Numbered from the stretch's first letter, positions 20,048-36,286 are shown. The stretch: DNA of 64,000 nucleotides from Lactococcus carnosus (GCF_006770265.1 NZ_CP017194.1:1612001-1676000), one strand, 5' to 3'. Notes: generated from the sequence alone by a model not told the origin. Numbers and translations: made by a program.

Positions 20048-20357
20048 GAGTTCTCCTTCGTAAGCTTTTAAGATAAGTACTCGGCCATTCAAATTCAGTA
20101 GTTATAAAATACCGAGACTTCAGTGAAGGAGCAATCTTTGAGATTATGTCATATCAATGAACTCATGATTACAGCAAGCTTTCAGCACCTCATCATAATA
20201 AAATATAGTCATAATAAGTATATAATTTTATAGTCTAATGTGCAAGTAAATGATAGCATATAGAGGTAAATTAAGGTACAAAATCACTTTGAAACGCTTA
20301 CATGAACAAAATCATTAGCTGAATTGAAACAAGATAGAAAAGGGAGATCATTTAAAG
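20048..20357. other. Divergent intergenic region between recU and ypsA
   Basis: The 310 bases are AT-rich and must hold the promoters of both divergent genes. GGGAGATC at 20342-20349 is the ypsA ribosome site. I see no RNA gene or repeat in it. Confidence 0.5.
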
Positions 20358-20888
20358 ATGAAAACGTTACTAATTGCTGGCTATACTGCATTTGATATTA
20401 GCCTATTTGACGAAAAAGACATCAAACTAACTGTCATTAAACTTGCCATTCGAAAGAAATTAGAAAATTTAGCATCCGAAGGACTAGAATGGCTTATTTT
20501 TGGTGGCAATCTAGGATTCGAATACTGGGTCTTACAAGTTGCCTTAGAAATGAAAACCGACTATGACTTTAAGCTTGCGACAATTTTCCCCTTCAAAACA
20601 CATGGCCAGAATTGGAATGAGAGCAATCAAACAAAATTGGCATTATTTAAGCAAGTTGACTTCATCCAATATGCCTACGATGCTTACGAAAATCCAGGCC
20701 AATTTCGCGAATACAACGCTTTCTTAATCCATAACGCCGACGGTGCCTTTGTTTTCTATGATGAAGAAAATGAGACTAAGCTCAAATATTTAGTGGCTAA
20801 ATTTAATGAAACAGCTGGTTTTGCTGTCCACTACTTAAGGTTTGATGCTTTACAAGATATCGCTGATGAACTAAATGCTGATTTTTGA
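20358..20888 (+). CDS. ypsA: YpsA-like DUF1273 (SLOG superfamily) protein
   Basis: This 176-residue protein has a Rossmann-like SLOG fold typical of DUF1273: TLLIAGYTAFD, LIFGGNLGFEYWVLQVAL, ATIFPFKTHGQNW and DGAFVFYDEENETK. YpsA homologues influence cell division in Bacillus and Staphylococcus, probably by binding a nucleotide-derived ligand. Divergent placement against recU-pbp1A is conserved in streptococci. The gpsB and rnpB genes that often follow are not here; a strong terminator follows instead. Confidence 0.88.
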   Translation: MKTLLIAGYTAFDISLFDEKDIKLTVIKLAIRKKLENLASEGLEWLIFGGNLGFEYWVLQVALEMKTDYDFKLATIFPFKTHGQNWNESNQTKLALFKQVDFIQYAYDAYENPGQFREYNAFLIHNADGAFVFYDEENETKLKYLVAKFNETAGFAVHYLRFDALQDIADELNADF

Positions 20889-20905
20889 CATCACCCACGA
20901 CGAAA

Positions 20906-20955
20906 ACACCTGCTATACTTTGGCTACTGTGCCAAAGTATAGCAGGTGTTTTTTA
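20906..20955. terminator. Bidirectional terminator between ypsA and the TauE-family gene
   Basis: A perfect 19-bp stem (20906-20924 with 20931-20949) with loop TACTGT is followed on the plus strand by six T. It separates the convergent ypsA and tauE-like genes. Confidence 0.93.
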
Positions 20956-21732
20956 TAGTAAGTTGAAGCCATTATAACAATTAATCAATAAGACACTTAT
21001 GATAACAACCTGAAAGACCTGCATTACGCTCTCTTCAGATAAGACATGACTTAATTTCCCACCTAGTAATCCCCCGATTATAGCTGCTGGCATAATATAG
21101 GCTAAAACAGATAAATCATAGCTAGAAAACCCAGCACCTAAGGCAATAGTCCCTATTTTTGATAGCTGTGAAAAGAGAATACTACATATTGAGTAAACCG
21201 TTGCTTCTTTAATTGGCATCGAAAATAGTAGCATAAACAAAGAAACATTAATTGGCCCACCACCTATTCCTAATAGACTAGCTAGAAAACCTAATACTAA
21301 ACCGCAAATCAAGTAGCAGATACTGTTGGTTAATTGATACCCTACATGTGCCATTTTACTATAGCACAAGGCAAAAAGTAAGGTGATAATCGTCAATACA
21401 ATCTGTATCATCTGAACTGATGCATCACTGTCAAATTTCTCTAGTAAATAATCAAGTGTGCTATTGCCAAACACCCCACCAGCTATTGCACCTGCTGATA
21501 CCCAAGTGATTAATCGCCAATTAAACTGCTGATGACTGCTTATCTGGCGAGCAGTTGATACTAGGGACATGGTAAGTACAGCAACTGATGAATAAAAGGA
21601 AATCGCCACAACTGAATGAGCACCTATCAAATCGAACGTTGGTTTGATGAGTACCCCACCGCCCATCCCCGATATCGCACCTATCGTGTTTGCTATGACG
21701 ATAACAAAGAAATATAGTCCCCCTATCATCAA
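20953..21732 (-). CDS. TauE/SafE-family sulfur-anion transporter
   Basis: This 259-residue membrane protein has about eight hydrophobic segments in two repeats. The family-typical glycine-rich motifs are AISGMGGGVLIKPTFD near the N-terminus and LASLLGIGGGPINVSLF in the second half. TauE/SafE proteins export sulfite, sulfate or organosulfur anions in several bacteria. Its start overlaps the stop of the sulfatase-maturase gene by four bases (ATGA), so it is translationally coupled to it. The context suggests export of sulfate released by the sulfatase. That role is inference. Confidence 0.88.
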   Translation of the reverse strand: MMIGGLYFFVIVIANTIGAISGMGGGVLIKPTFDLIGAHSVVAISFYSSVAVLTMSLVSTARQISSHQQFNWRLITWVSAGAIAGGVFGNSTLDYLLEKFDSDASVQMIQIVLTIITLLFALCYSKMAHVGYQLTNSICYLICGLVLGFLASLLGIGGGPINVSLFMLLFSMPIKEATVYSICSILFSQLSKIGTIALGAGFSSYDLSVLAYIMPAAIIGGLLGGKLSHVLSEESVMQVFQVVIISVLLINCYNGFNLL

Positions 21733-22838
21733 TATTGCTCCTCTACTGTCGCTAAAATATGATCAATCTGAGGTAAAAATTCATGTAATAGTGCAGCGTA
21801 ACCACAGTCCCCATCCTGATCAACATACATGGCATCTTTCATGCGTTTACAGCCACCGCGACACATACTCAAGAAAGGACAGGTCTGGCAAGTTTCTGCA
21901 AGTTTGGGTTTCTCACAGATAAAGCGTTTCGCATTTTTCTGGGTATATAACTGACCTAGCGTTTCATCTTGAATATAGCCCATACGATAGTCATCCAGCA
22001 CATAAAAGTCACAAGGATAGACACTCCCATCGGCTTCAATCACATACTGCACTTGGCAATTTCCTAACATGCCACAGGATGTCACGCGCTTAGCTACCAA
22101 AAGATTGATGATATCATCAAATAGTTTAATACTGATTGCCTGTCCTTTTTCTAGTGCAGCCAACCAGTCAGTCAATAACTGATGATAGAATACCGAAAAT
22201 CCCTTTGGTGTCAATACGTAGTTACTAACCTCAGTTGTATCTAAATCTGACAAACAGGGGATAAACTGGATATAGCTAATCTGCTCTTTTTGGATAAACT
22301 GAAATACTTTTTTGGCTTCCTTTGCTAAAGGTGCAGTCAAGACACAGAGGACATTATAATCGATGTCATAGGTATCAAATAACTGCTTGGTTAGCATGAC
22401 CCGGTGAAATGTCCCGCTACCTTTGGGATCAATACGATTTAAATCATGATAGAGGGGATGACCATCAATCGATAAGCCTACCAAGAAATTGTTGACTTTC
22501 AAGAACCTGCACCACTGCTCATTAATTACCATCCCATTTGTTTGAATGGCATAGTGTACGTCGATTTGTTTCACCTGTGCCGCTACCAAGGCGACAATAT
22601 GTTCAAAGTAGGATAGACCAGCCAGCGTTGGCTCACCGCCTTGAAAGGCAAGTGTCAGTACGTCGCCATCTGCTAAATCCTGAAAAATATTTGTGATCAT
22701 TTTTTCTGCTACTTCTGACGTCATTTTCCCAAACGAACGCACCTCACGAAGGGCGCTCACATTGGCATAGAAACAGTATTTACAGCGTATATTACAAAGC
22801 GAAGAAGCAGGTTTGATCAACACTGATATCTGTTTCAT
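21729..22838 (-). CDS. Anaerobic sulfatase-maturating enzyme (radical SAM, SPASM)
   Basis: This 369-residue enzyme converts the active-site Cys of a sulfatase into formylglycine. The radical-SAM cluster motif is CNIRCKYC (Cys15, 19, 22). The SPASM half shows the auxiliary-cluster cysteines in SCGMLGNCQVQYVIEADG, VYPCDFYVLDD and CQTCPFLSMCRGGCKRM, followed by a Cys near the end. Other family features are FQGGEPTLAGL and QTNGMVIN. The partner sulfatase lies directly upstream and has the matching Cys-type site. Its chemistry is oxygen-independent. Confidence 0.94.
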   Translation of the reverse strand: MKQISVLIKPASSLCNIRCKYCFYANVSALREVRSFGKMTSEVAEKMITNIFQDLADGDVLTLAFQGGEPTLAGLSYFEHIVALVAAQVKQIDVHYAIQTNGMVINEQWCRFLKVNNFLVGLSIDGHPLYHDLNRIDPKGSGTFHRVMLTKQLFDTYDIDYNVLCVLTAPLAKEAKKVFQFIQKEQISYIQFIPCLSDLDTTEVSNYVLTPKGFSVFYHQLLTDWLAALEKGQAISIKLFDDIINLLVAKRVTSCGMLGNCQVQYVIEADGSVYPCDFYVLDDYRMGYIQDETLGQLYTQKNAKRFICEKPKLAETCQTCPFLSMCRGGCKRMKDAMYVDQDGDCGYAALLHEFLPQIDHILATVEEQY

Positions 22839-22963
22839 AGGCTTACACCTTTCATTTTGTCTGACCCAGTTTGCTAAGTCAACTCCTCAAATAGAGAAGG
22901 TACTTTCCTAGCATACTCGGTTTGTTTTCTTGCATCAATTATATCGCTTAGCCAAGTAATGCC

Positions 22964-24457
22964 TTAGCGCTTATCTTTTTTCATAGGCACAAAATCAGTC
23001 GTCGCCATATAAAATTCTGCCACCCGATTTTTCATCTCCTGCACGATTTTTTGATATGCTGGGTCAACTGCTAAATTATTGATTTCCATAGGATCTGCAA
23101 TCATATCATACAACTCATCTGTCTCATAAAGTCGCATGGTGTATTTGTAGTCTCCCATTTTACACATAACTGCTTTAGTATGCTCAGGCCCCTCACTATA
23201 TTGCGTGGACAAACGTGGCCAATAGGTTGATACTGGACTGTGTCCTAGCTCCATAGCCTGTGTTTCGCCATGGACACGGCCACCTTCACAGAACACAGCA
23301 TCCTTATGCGTTTCATCTCCGGATACAGCATGTAAGAGAGATTCACCAAATTGGGTATAGGACAACTTAAAACCTGCTAAATCGGCCAGTGTTGCCGGTA
23401 AATCTAATAGTTCAACTTGCGCCTTAGAAATTCTAGGTGTCACAGCAATCCCTTTGGCTGGCTTAATCAGTAATGGGACATTTGAAATCGGATCTTCAAA
23501 ACAGTTTTGTACTTTTTCTGTAATGGCATAATCCCCAGTATAATCACCGTGATCACTAAACACAATCAGGGTCGTTTCATCATAAAGCTCTGCTTCTTTT
23601 AGCTTATCCTTAATCATACCCAATTGAGAGTCAAATCTCGAAACCATGGCAAGGTAAGTCGCCCTAAGTTCATCAAAGCGCTCCTCTGACCAGTCATTTA
23701 AGTGCTGTTTTTCATTAATCCCATAGAGCATCGATGCCTTGTTCGGTATATCCTTGACACTCGGTCGACGCTTGGGTAACTGATGACGATCAATACTTGA
23801 ATACCAAGGATCCTCACACCCATACGGCGGATGTGGGAAAGAAATCGTACAATAAACAAAGAACGGTTTATCCGACCCTGATTTACTTCTCCGATCAATA
23901 TAAGCTAAAGCTTGCTCGACGCAGTTCCAATCAGTTTTACCATAGCCTTCACCGTTTGGTAGTTTACCCATATAAAATGAATAGTAGGTATCACCTGATA
24001 GCATCTCATCATAAAGCTTTTTACTATCGGCATTCATATCAGTCGAAAAATTCATTTCACTATTTTCAGCATCCCGTGTATTTTCTGGCACAACACCATC
24101 GTAATATTCATCGCAGTAGGCAGTCTTTGGTCGATCGGCAGGCACAATATCGTTTCTACCAATCCAGATGACTTCATAGCCATTTTCTTTCATCTCTTTT
24201 AAGATATTTGGTTCATCTTCACGTTGCAAGTAATGCATGGTCCGATGCCCACTAACATGCGGATATAATCCCGTTAGAAAACTGTTTCGAGATGGGACAC
24301 AGACTGGATTTTGACAGTAGGCATTTTCAAATGATACCCCTTCTTGTGCTAAGCCATCCAAATTTGGTGTAATCGCTGCTGGATTACCCATGTGTGCCAT
24401 CGCGTCACTTCGCATTTGGTCTGCTACAAATAATATCATATTTTTTTTATCGCTCAT
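22964..24457 (-). CDS. Cytoplasmic type I sulfatase (Cys-type)
   Basis: This 497-residue member of the S1 sulfatase/alkaline phosphatase superfamily hydrolyses a sulfate ester. The signature CVPSRNSFLTG (Cys53) is the formylglycine site. Further active-site features are FVADQMRSDA (metal Asp near residue 13) and IVFSDHGDYTGD (metal ligands). There is no signal peptide, so it acts in the cytoplasm. It starts 11 bases after the PTS stop, tightly linking import and desulfation. The first metal pair is Asp-Gln rather than the common Asp-Asp. The substrate cannot be named; sulfated amino sugars or choline sulfate would be candidates by family. Confidence 0.92.
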   Translation of the reverse strand: MSDKKNMILFVADQMRSDAMAHMGNPAAITPNLDGLAQEGVSFENAYCQNPVCVPSRNSFLTGLYPHVSGHRTMHYLQREDEPNILKEMKENGYEVIWIGRNDIVPADRPKTAYCDEYYDGVVPENTRDAENSEMNFSTDMNADSKKLYDEMLSGDTYYSFYMGKLPNGEGYGKTDWNCVEQALAYIDRRSKSGSDKPFFVYCTISFPHPPYGCEDPWYSSIDRHQLPKRRPSVKDIPNKASMLYGINEKQHLNDWSEERFDELRATYLAMVSRFDSQLGMIKDKLKEAELYDETTLIVFSDHGDYTGDYAITEKVQNCFEDPISNVPLLIKPAKGIAVTPRISKAQVELLDLPATLADLAGFKLSYTQFGESLLHAVSGDETHKDAVFCEGGRVHGETQAMELGHSPVSTYWPRLSTQYSEGPEHTKAVMCKMGDYKYTMRLYETDELYDMIADPMEINNLAVDPAYQKIVQEMKNRVAEFYMATTDFVPMKKDKR

Positions 24458-24467
24458 TTTGAACCTC

Positions 24468-27502
<3,035 letters not shown>

Positions 27503-27505
27503 TTT

Positions 27506-27616
27506 CCAAAAAAACTATCAATAACTTTAGAAATTTTCCATTCTAAAATAAACTCAGATACAGTTGAAATTATCCACGATAACACCATTTTCACCCCACC
27601 AATACAATATATTTAG
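27506..27616 (+). pseudogene. C-terminal gene remnant next to the IS30 right end
   Basis: The frame reads PKKLSITLEIFHSKINSD, then TVEIIHDNTIFTPPIQYI, and stops at TAG 27614-27616. There is no start codon in it and it begins at the IS boundary, as if the rest of a gene had been removed. I cannot assign a family. Confidence 0.35.
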
Positions 27617-27841
27617 TAAAAAAATATAATTAAAATTCCTTACTCTTGTTATGCATATCTTATTATTACATATAATAGTGACTAATTGAATAGATTTAGC
27701 TCTATCTTTAATAATCTATACAACAAAAATAGTCTATGCTGTACTATTATAAATGTATAAATGAAAATTCTAAACAAAATACTAAGTTTTGAACAATTTA
27801 CTGAAATTCCGAAATGTCAATACTTTAAATTCATCATGTTA

Positions 27842-28093
27842 TTAGTAATAGCTTGTCTCTAAATTTATCGTATCACGATCCCAGTAATGTCTTGAAATAC
27901 TGTCACCCATATTATCTTTTATGTCTTTAATATTTTGAGTCCATATTTTAGTCCAATATGAAAACATCTCTGTTTCAGTAGCTTATGATAGATATGGTCT
28001 GTGCCTTAATTCAACTTTAATAATATTGATACAATCATTTAATACGTTTAAATTCTTAATGAATTGGCTAGTAAGCACCTCGCATCTACTGGC
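27842..28093 (-). pseudogene. Decayed coding fragment of unknown family
   Basis: On the minus strand a frame with one internal TAA encodes TSQFIKNLNVLNDCINIIKV, then after the stop TETEMFSYWTKIWTQNIKDI and SISRHYWDRDTINLETSYY, ending at TAA 27842-27844. The composition, with several Trp and Tyr and charged residues, looks like real protein. The internal stop and missing start mark it as broken. Family not recognised. Confidence 0.4.
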
Positions 28094-28208
28094 TTAGTGA
28101 CTGGTATACGCTCACTAGTAGCTTCTTGTCAGTTTAGATGATAGTGTTAGACTAATAATGACAAGTCCAAAATGGAATTACCTACATGCTTACTATCAAA
28201 TTCCAAAC

Positions 28209-28242
28209 AAAAAAAGCCAGCAAACACAACATTTGCATAGCT
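28209..28242 (-). terminator. Terminator of the suf operon
   Basis: On the minus strand AGC-TAT-GCAAA pairs with TTTGC-TG-GCT and is followed by seven T. It begins 8 bases after the sufB stop. Confidence 0.85.
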
Positions 28243-28250
28243 TTGTTTCA

Positions 28251-29669
28251 TTAACCCACTGAACCTTCCATTTCATAAGAAATCAAGCGATTAAGCTCAA
28301 CTGCATATTCCATTGGGAGTTCTTTGGTAAAGGGTTCTACGAATCCCATGACGATCATTTCGGTTGCTTCAGATTCACTGAGGCCACGGCTCATGAGGTA
28401 GTAGAGTTGTTCCTCAGAGATTTTAGAGACTTTTGCCTCATGCTCGAGGGCAACTTGTGAGTTGTGAATTTCATTAAACGGAATCGTGTCTGATTTAGAC
28501 TGGTCATCCATAATGATCGTGTCACACTCGATATGGCTGACAGATTTTTTGCTGGCTGCATTAAATGTCACCTGACCACGGTAGTTGACTTCACCACCAC
28601 CTTTAGCGATCGATTTAGATACGATCGAGCTAGAGGTATTCGGTGCGTTATGGATCATTTTAGCGCCTGTATCTTGTACTTGTGAGCGGTTGGCAAAGGC
28701 GATAGAAAGCATCGTACCACGGGCACCAGGGCCATCTAAATAAACAGCTGGGTATTTCATGGTAATGGCTGCACCTAAGTTACCATCGATCCACTCTACT
28801 GTCGCATTTGACAAAGCACGGGCACGTTTTGTTACCAAGTTATAGACGTTATCAGACCAGTTTTGGATGGTTGAGTAACGGACATAAGCACCATCAAGGG
28901 CAAATATCTCAACAACGGCAGCATGGAGTGAATTACTGTTATAGGTTGGTGCTGTACAGCCCTCAACATAATGCACACTAGCACCTTCATCAACAACGAT
29001 CAATGTTCGTTCAAACTGACCCGTATTTTCATTGTTAATTCGGAAATAGGTTTGCAAAGGAATATCCACTTTGATACCTTTTGGTACGTAGATAAAGGTA
29101 CCACCTGACCAAACAGCTGAGTTTAAAGCAGCTAATTTGTTATCAGTTGGTGGTACAAGTTTCGCAAAATACTTCTTGAAAATTTCAGGATATTCTTTCA
29201 ACGCTGAGTCTGTATCTGTAAAGACAATCCCCAGTTTTGTGAATTCGTCTTTCATGTTGTGATAAACAACTTCTGACTCATATTGGGCAGAAGCACCGGC
29301 TAAATAAGCACGTTCAGCTTCTGGAATCCCGATACGTTCAAAGGTTTCCTTGATTTTTTCAGGCACATCATCCCATGAACGGGCTGGTTTATCTGACGCT
29401 TTTTGAAAATAAATGATATCATCAAAATTAACTTGCGATAAATCTGGTCCCCATTTAGGTAGTGGGATTCTATGATAAGCTTCGAGTGCTTTCAAGCGGA
29501 AATCGAGCATCCATTCTGGTTCTTGTTTAGATGCTGAAATATCTCTTACGACTTGTTCAGTTAATCCGCGACCAGTTGAATAGATAGGCGTCACGTCATC
29601 GTGAAAACCAAACTGGTAATCGCCTAAGTCAACTTCTTCAATATTTGGTTTAATTATATCTTCTGCCAT
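28251..29669 (-). CDS. sufB: SufB, Fe-S cluster scaffold subunit
   Basis: SufB is the main scaffold of the SufBCD complex that builds iron-sulfur clusters. The 472-residue protein has the typical start [10 protein letters not shown]. Conserved core text includes [40 protein letters not shown] and [19 protein letters not shown]. It ends [20 protein letters not shown]. It is the last gene of the suf operon. It is separated from sufU by tgt, which is not the usual arrangement. Confidence 0.97.
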   Translation of the reverse strand: MAEDIIKPNIEEVDLGDYQFGFHDDVTPIYSTGRGLTEQVVRDISASKQEPEWMLDFRLKALEAYHRIPLPKWGPDLSQVNFDDIIYFQKASDKPARSWDDVPEKIKETFERIGIPEAERAYLAGASAQYESEVVYHNMKDEFTKLGIVFTDTDSALKEYPEIFKKYFAKLVPPTDNKLAALNSAVWSGGTFIYVPKGIKVDIPLQTYFRINNENTGQFERTLIVVDEGASVHYVEGCTAPTYNSNSLHAAVVEIFALDGAYVRYSTIQNWSDNVYNLVTKRARALSNATVEWIDGNLGAAITMKYPAVYLDGPGARGTMLSIAFANRSQVQDTGAKMIHNAPNTSSSIVSKSIAKGGGEVNYRGQVTFNAASKKSVSHIECDTIIMDDQSKSDTIPFNEIHNSQVALEHEAKVSKISEEQLYYLMSRGLSESEATEMIVMGFVEPFTKELPMEYAVELNRLISYEMEGSVG

Positions 29670-29717
29670 CTGTTTTGCTACCTTTCATTTTTATAACGTT
29701 TACGGTTTTAACCGATC

Positions 29718-32716
<2,999 letters not shown>

Positions 32717-32859
32717 TCACTTCTATCCTATACAAAGGGATAAGGTCCCAAGTTAAGTTTTTTATATCAGGTTAACGATCATAAGCCCTCATAGATTTCA
32801 AACTAGCTGAAAAATTCAAACGCTGATACTTCTTGACACGACTTCTATCCGTTATATAC

Positions 32860-34122
32860 TTAACGTTTGTCTAATTTACTTTCAATCACGGCAATCATTT
32901 CTTGACGGACTTCTTTAACTGGAATTTCACCGATAACTGCACCTAAGAAGCCACGAACGACTAAGCGTTCTGCAGTATCTTTGTCGATACCACGACTCAT
33001 CAGATAGTACATATCTTCTGGGTCAACTTGACCGATAGAGGCAGCATGACCAGCTGTTACGTCATTCTCATCAATTAACAAGATTGGGTTGGCATCTGAA
33101 CGTGCTTTGTCTGATAACATCAAGACACGTGACTCTTGTTGTGCATCAGCACCTTTAGCACCACGGATGATGTGGCCAATACCGTTAAACGTCAAGGTAC
33201 CAGCTTCCAAAATAACACCATGTTGTAGGATATGTCCGATAGAATGTGGCGCATAGTTGGTCACACGTGTATCAATACCTTGGATTTGTTTACCAGATGA
33301 AATCGCCACTGCTTTAAGTTCAGCATGGCTACCTTCTCCGACCAAGTCGCTATCGAAATCTGCAATGACATTACCTTCGTTCATCACGCCAAGATTCCAG
33401 TCAATCGTTGCATTTTTTTGCAAACGACCACGACGGCTGATGAAGGTTGTTAAATTACTGCCCAAACGGTCAATGGCTGAAAACTTAACTTGTGAGCCTT
33501 CGAGCGCGACAACCTCAACTGCGATATTGGCTGTGCTTTTTTCGCTACCATTGCCAAGACTTTCAAAACGCTCTAAGTAAGAGACTTTTGAATGTTTACC
33601 TGCAACAAGCAAGACATGTTTGTTAAATTCAACCGCTTCATCCGAGTTTTGGTAAAAGAGACCTTGAATCGGCACATCGACTTCTACATTATCTGGTATA
33701 TATAAGACTGCTGCAGAGTTAAAGTAAGCAGTATGGTAGGCTGTTAGTTTATCTTCATCAAAAGCTAAAGCACTACCAAAATACTGTTCGATTACTTCTG
33801 GAATTTCTTCTAAAGCTGAATAGAAATCTGTGAACACAACACCTTTGTTGACTAACTCTGGTGAGAGTTGTTCAAAGACAGTCGTCGTCCCGACTTGGAT
33901 TAACTTAGGATTATCCCCTAAGTTTGTAAAGTCAACGACGTTTGGTGTTGCAACAGAATCGCTAACAGTGTGATTACCGAAGTTCCAACGGTCTAATTTG
34001 ACACGTTGAATCAAAGGAAGGTTTAACTCACTAATTTTATCAAATGCCGCTTTCCGGCGTGCTTGTAACCATTCAGGTTCCGCATGCGCTTGTGAAAAAG
34101 CGATAATATTTTCTTTCGTCAT
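32860..34122 (-). CDS. sufD: SufD, Fe-S assembly scaffold subunit
   Basis: SufD pairs with SufB and SufC. The protein has 420 residues when started at the ATG at 34122 (MTKENIIAFSQAHAEPEWLQ), which follows AAGAGGGC. A longer frame extends into sufC and lacks a ribosome site. The C-terminal core matches the SufB/SufD family: GIGHIIRGAKGADAQQESRV, ARSDANPILLIDENDVTAGH and DPEDMYYLMSRGI. It begins 13 bases after sufC. Confidence 0.96.
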   Translation of the reverse strand: MTKENIIAFSQAHAEPEWLQARRKAAFDKISELNLPLIQRVKLDRWNFGNHTVSDSVATPNVVDFTNLGDNPKLIQVGTTTVFEQLSPELVNKGVVFTDFYSALEEIPEVIEQYFGSALAFDEDKLTAYHTAYFNSAAVLYIPDNVEVDVPIQGLFYQNSDEAVEFNKHVLLVAGKHSKVSYLERFESLGNGSEKSTANIAVEVVALEGSQVKFSAIDRLGSNLTTFISRRGRLQKNATIDWNLGVMNEGNVIADFDSDLVGEGSHAELKAVAISSGKQIQGIDTRVTNYAPHSIGHILQHGVILEAGTLTFNGIGHIIRGAKGADAQQESRVLMLSDKARSDANPILLIDENDVTAGHAASIGQVDPEDMYYLMSRGIDKDTAERLVVRGFLGAVIGEIPVKEVRQEMIAVIESKLDKR

Positions 34123-34135
34123 ATTATTTGCCCTC

Positions 34136-34906
34136 TTAAGCTTCTTCTTTATACTCGATATTAAGCTCTTTTGCAATACCATGGTAGCCTTCAGACTCTA
34201 GACGGGCTGCAAGTTCAGGGCCGCCTGTCATGACAACACGACCTTCCATCATCACATGGACAACATCAGGTGTAATGTAGTTAAGTAGACGTTGGTAATG
34301 GGTAATAATGAGTGCACCAAAGTTTTCGCCACGGATCGCGTTGATTCCTTTTGAAACTACTTTTAGGGCATCAATATCAAGACCTGAGTCGATTTCATCT
34401 AGGATACCGAATTTTGGTTCAAGCATCAAGAGTTGTAAGATTTCGTTACGTTTTTTCTCACCACCAGAAAAGCCTTCGTTTAGGTAACGTTCGGCCATAT
34501 CTTCATGCATGTTAAGTAAAGCCATTTTTTCATCGAGTTTGTTCAAAAAGTCCATGACACCGATTTTATCGTCATCTTCACGTCCAGCATTCATCGCTGC
34601 ACGCATGAATTCAGCATTGGTGATACCTGGGATTTCACTCGGATATTGCATCGCTAGGAAAAGACCCATGCGCGCACGTTCATCGACATCCAAGTCTAAA
34701 ATATTTAAGCCATCCAACAAGACTTCGCCTTGTGTCACTTCAAAATTTGGGTTACCCATGATCGCAGCAGAAAGTGTTGATTTCCCTGTACCATTTGGTC
34801 CCATGATGGCATGTATTTCGTTAGTATTTATGGTTAAGTTTACACCTTTGAGAATTTCTTTTTCCTCAACACGAACGTGTAAATCTTTAATTTCTAATAT
34901 AGACAT
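34136..34906 (-). CDS. sufC: SufC, ABC-type ATPase of the SUF complex
   Basis: SufC powers SufBD conformational change. The 256-residue protein has Walker A (GPNGTGKSTL), the signature FSGGEKKRNEILQ and Walker B (FGILDEIDSGLDIDAL). The ATG at 34906 is chosen because GGAGGA stands six bases upstream; the four codons before it would overlap that site. It is the first gene of the suf operon, next to rgpG as in streptococci. Confidence 0.97.
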   Translation of the reverse strand: MSILEIKDLHVRVEEKEILKGVNLTINTNEIHAIMGPNGTGKSTLSAAIMGNPNFEVTQGEVLLDGLNILDLDVDERARMGLFLAMQYPSEIPGITNAEFMRAAMNAGREDDDKIGVMDFLNKLDEKMALLNMHEDMAERYLNEGFSGGEKKRNEILQLLMLEPKFGILDEIDSGLDIDALKVVSKGINAIRGENFGALIITHYQRLLNYITPDVVHVMMEGRVVMTGGPELAARLESEGYHGIAKELNIEYKEEA

Positions 34907-34987
34907 AATTTCCTCCAAGTATTTAATATGACTAGTCTCATTTTAACAAAAAAATAGACAAAATAGAATCATTTTGTCTAGAAAGCT

Positions 34988-36160
34988 TTACATCTTGCGC
35001 TTTTTCTTCACTTCTTGTCGATAGTCACTATTACCGATAAACTTAACCAAATTTAAGAGTGGGGTACGATTCTCACCCAGTACACCGATCAGTTCAATCA
35101 TGACTTCTAACCCTATCAGACTAAATATGAGCAAGAAGATGCCGCCCCAGCGAGAAGAGACATTCAGAATTAAAGCGATAAAGGAGAACACACCGGCAAC
35201 ACCGTAGATAACTAATACTGCAGCATGAGATGTCAAACCCAAGCTGAGTAGTCTGTGGTGTAAATGCATCCGGTCTGCTTCAACGATACTACTGCCATTT
35301 AACTTACGTCTGACCATGGCCACGACCGTATCTGTTAACGGGACACCTAAAATAATCATGGGTGTGACCACAGCGACTGCTGTCGCGTTTTTTAAACCTT
35401 GTAGGGATAACACTGAAATCATAAACCCTAAAAAAAGGGCCCCTGTATCCCCTAGATAGATAATAGCCGGTGGGAAATTATAAGGGAAAAATCCGCCAAT
35501 CGCAAACACCAAAACAAAGATGGTAATCGGCAGATAGATATCATTTGTTCCTAAAAAAAAGTAGCTAACAATCCCCATAGTTGTTAAACTGATGATGGAG
35601 ACACCACTTGCTAGGCCATCTAAACCGTCTATCAGGTTTAAAGCGTTAGTGATTGCTAAAATCCAAAAAATAGTGGCTAAAAAAGATAGCCAAGTTGGAA
35701 ATATCAAGAGCGGACCACCAAAAGGAATCTTAAAGTTATCAAAGCGACTGGTTGTGAAAAACCAAATCACACATGCCCCTAGAATTTGGCCTGCAAATTT
35801 ACTCTTAGCACCTAATTCGACGATATCGTCTATCAAACCAGTTAAGGCAATGATCCCGCCGCCCAGAGCAAAAGGCCAGATATACTCAAAATATGTGGCA
35901 TCTGCACGATTATAGTTGGCCAGGCCGACAAATCGTGGCAAGACAAATAAAGTAATCACAGAAAACGCAATAAAAATGGCAACACCACCTGCAGATGGCA
36001 TCGGCTTAGTATTAATGCGGCGTGCATTTGGGTTATCAACTGCACCAATTCTTCTAGAAACCACAACCATGATTGGTGTCAAAATCAAAGCAATGATCGC
36101 TGTCACCAACAAGATAATAATATATTTAATTGTAAATGGAAATTCTGTTATGTTATGCAT
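34988..36160 (-). CDS. rgpG: RgpG/TagO-like undecaprenyl-phosphate sugar-1-phosphate transferase
   Basis: This enzyme loads GlcNAc-1-phosphate onto undecaprenyl phosphate and starts rhamnose-polysaccharide or teichoic-acid synthesis. The 390-residue, polytopic protein has the family motifs LTGLIDDIVELG, NALNLIDGLDGLASG and AIIYLGDTGALFLGF. The cytoplasmic His motif is seen in ADRMHLHHRLLSLGL. The neighbourhood mecA-rgpG-suf is shared with Streptococcus mutans, which supports the rgpG name over tagO. It probably has its own promoter. Confidence 0.9.
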   Translation of the reverse strand: MHNITEFPFTIKYIIILLVTAIIALILTPIMVVVSRRIGAVDNPNARRINTKPMPSAGGVAIFIAFSVITLFVLPRFVGLANYNRADATYFEYIWPFALGGGIIALTGLIDDIVELGAKSKFAGQILGACVIWFFTTSRFDNFKIPFGGPLLIFPTWLSFLATIFWILAITNALNLIDGLDGLASGVSIISLTTMGIVSYFFLGTNDIYLPITIFVLVFAIGGFFPYNFPPAIIYLGDTGALFLGFMISVLSLQGLKNATAVAVVTPMIILGVPLTDTVVAMVRRKLNGSSIVEADRMHLHHRLLSLGLTSHAAVLVIYGVAGVFSFIALILNVSSRWGGIFLLIFSLIGLEVMIELIGVLGENRTPLLNLVKFIGNSDYRQEVKKKRKM

Positions 36161-36263
36161 ATACCTTATTATACCAAAAATTTAGAAAAGTTTCTTTTAA
36201 TCCTAGGTAGCACAGAAAAGTTTCTGATGACCACCTCACGCGCCCAACTCCCAATTAAAACCC

Positions 36264-36284
36264 AAAAAAAAGCGATTTCTCGCC
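36264..36284 (-). terminator. Terminator after mecA
   Basis: On the minus strand a short GGCGA-GAAA-TCGCT stem is followed by eight T. It begins 3 bases after the mecA stop codon. Confidence 0.75.
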
Positions 36285-36286
36285 GT

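Larger units (their letters stand above)
27503..28208. other. Non-coding, decayed region between the second IS30 and the suf operon
   Basis: This 0.7-kb AT-rich stretch contains no intact gene. It holds at least two fragments with protein-like composition, listed separately (27506-27616 plus, 27842-28093 minus). An imperfect inverted repeat around 28085-28120 (CTACT...AGTGA with TCACT...AGTAG) is also present. It looks like gene remnants left after rearrangement at the IS end. Confidence 0.6.

Noticed and set aside
20289-20302. cre-like sequence TTGAAACGCTTACA upstream of ypsA
   Set aside because: It misses two conserved cre positions, and catabolite control of ypsA is not expected. Treated as chance.
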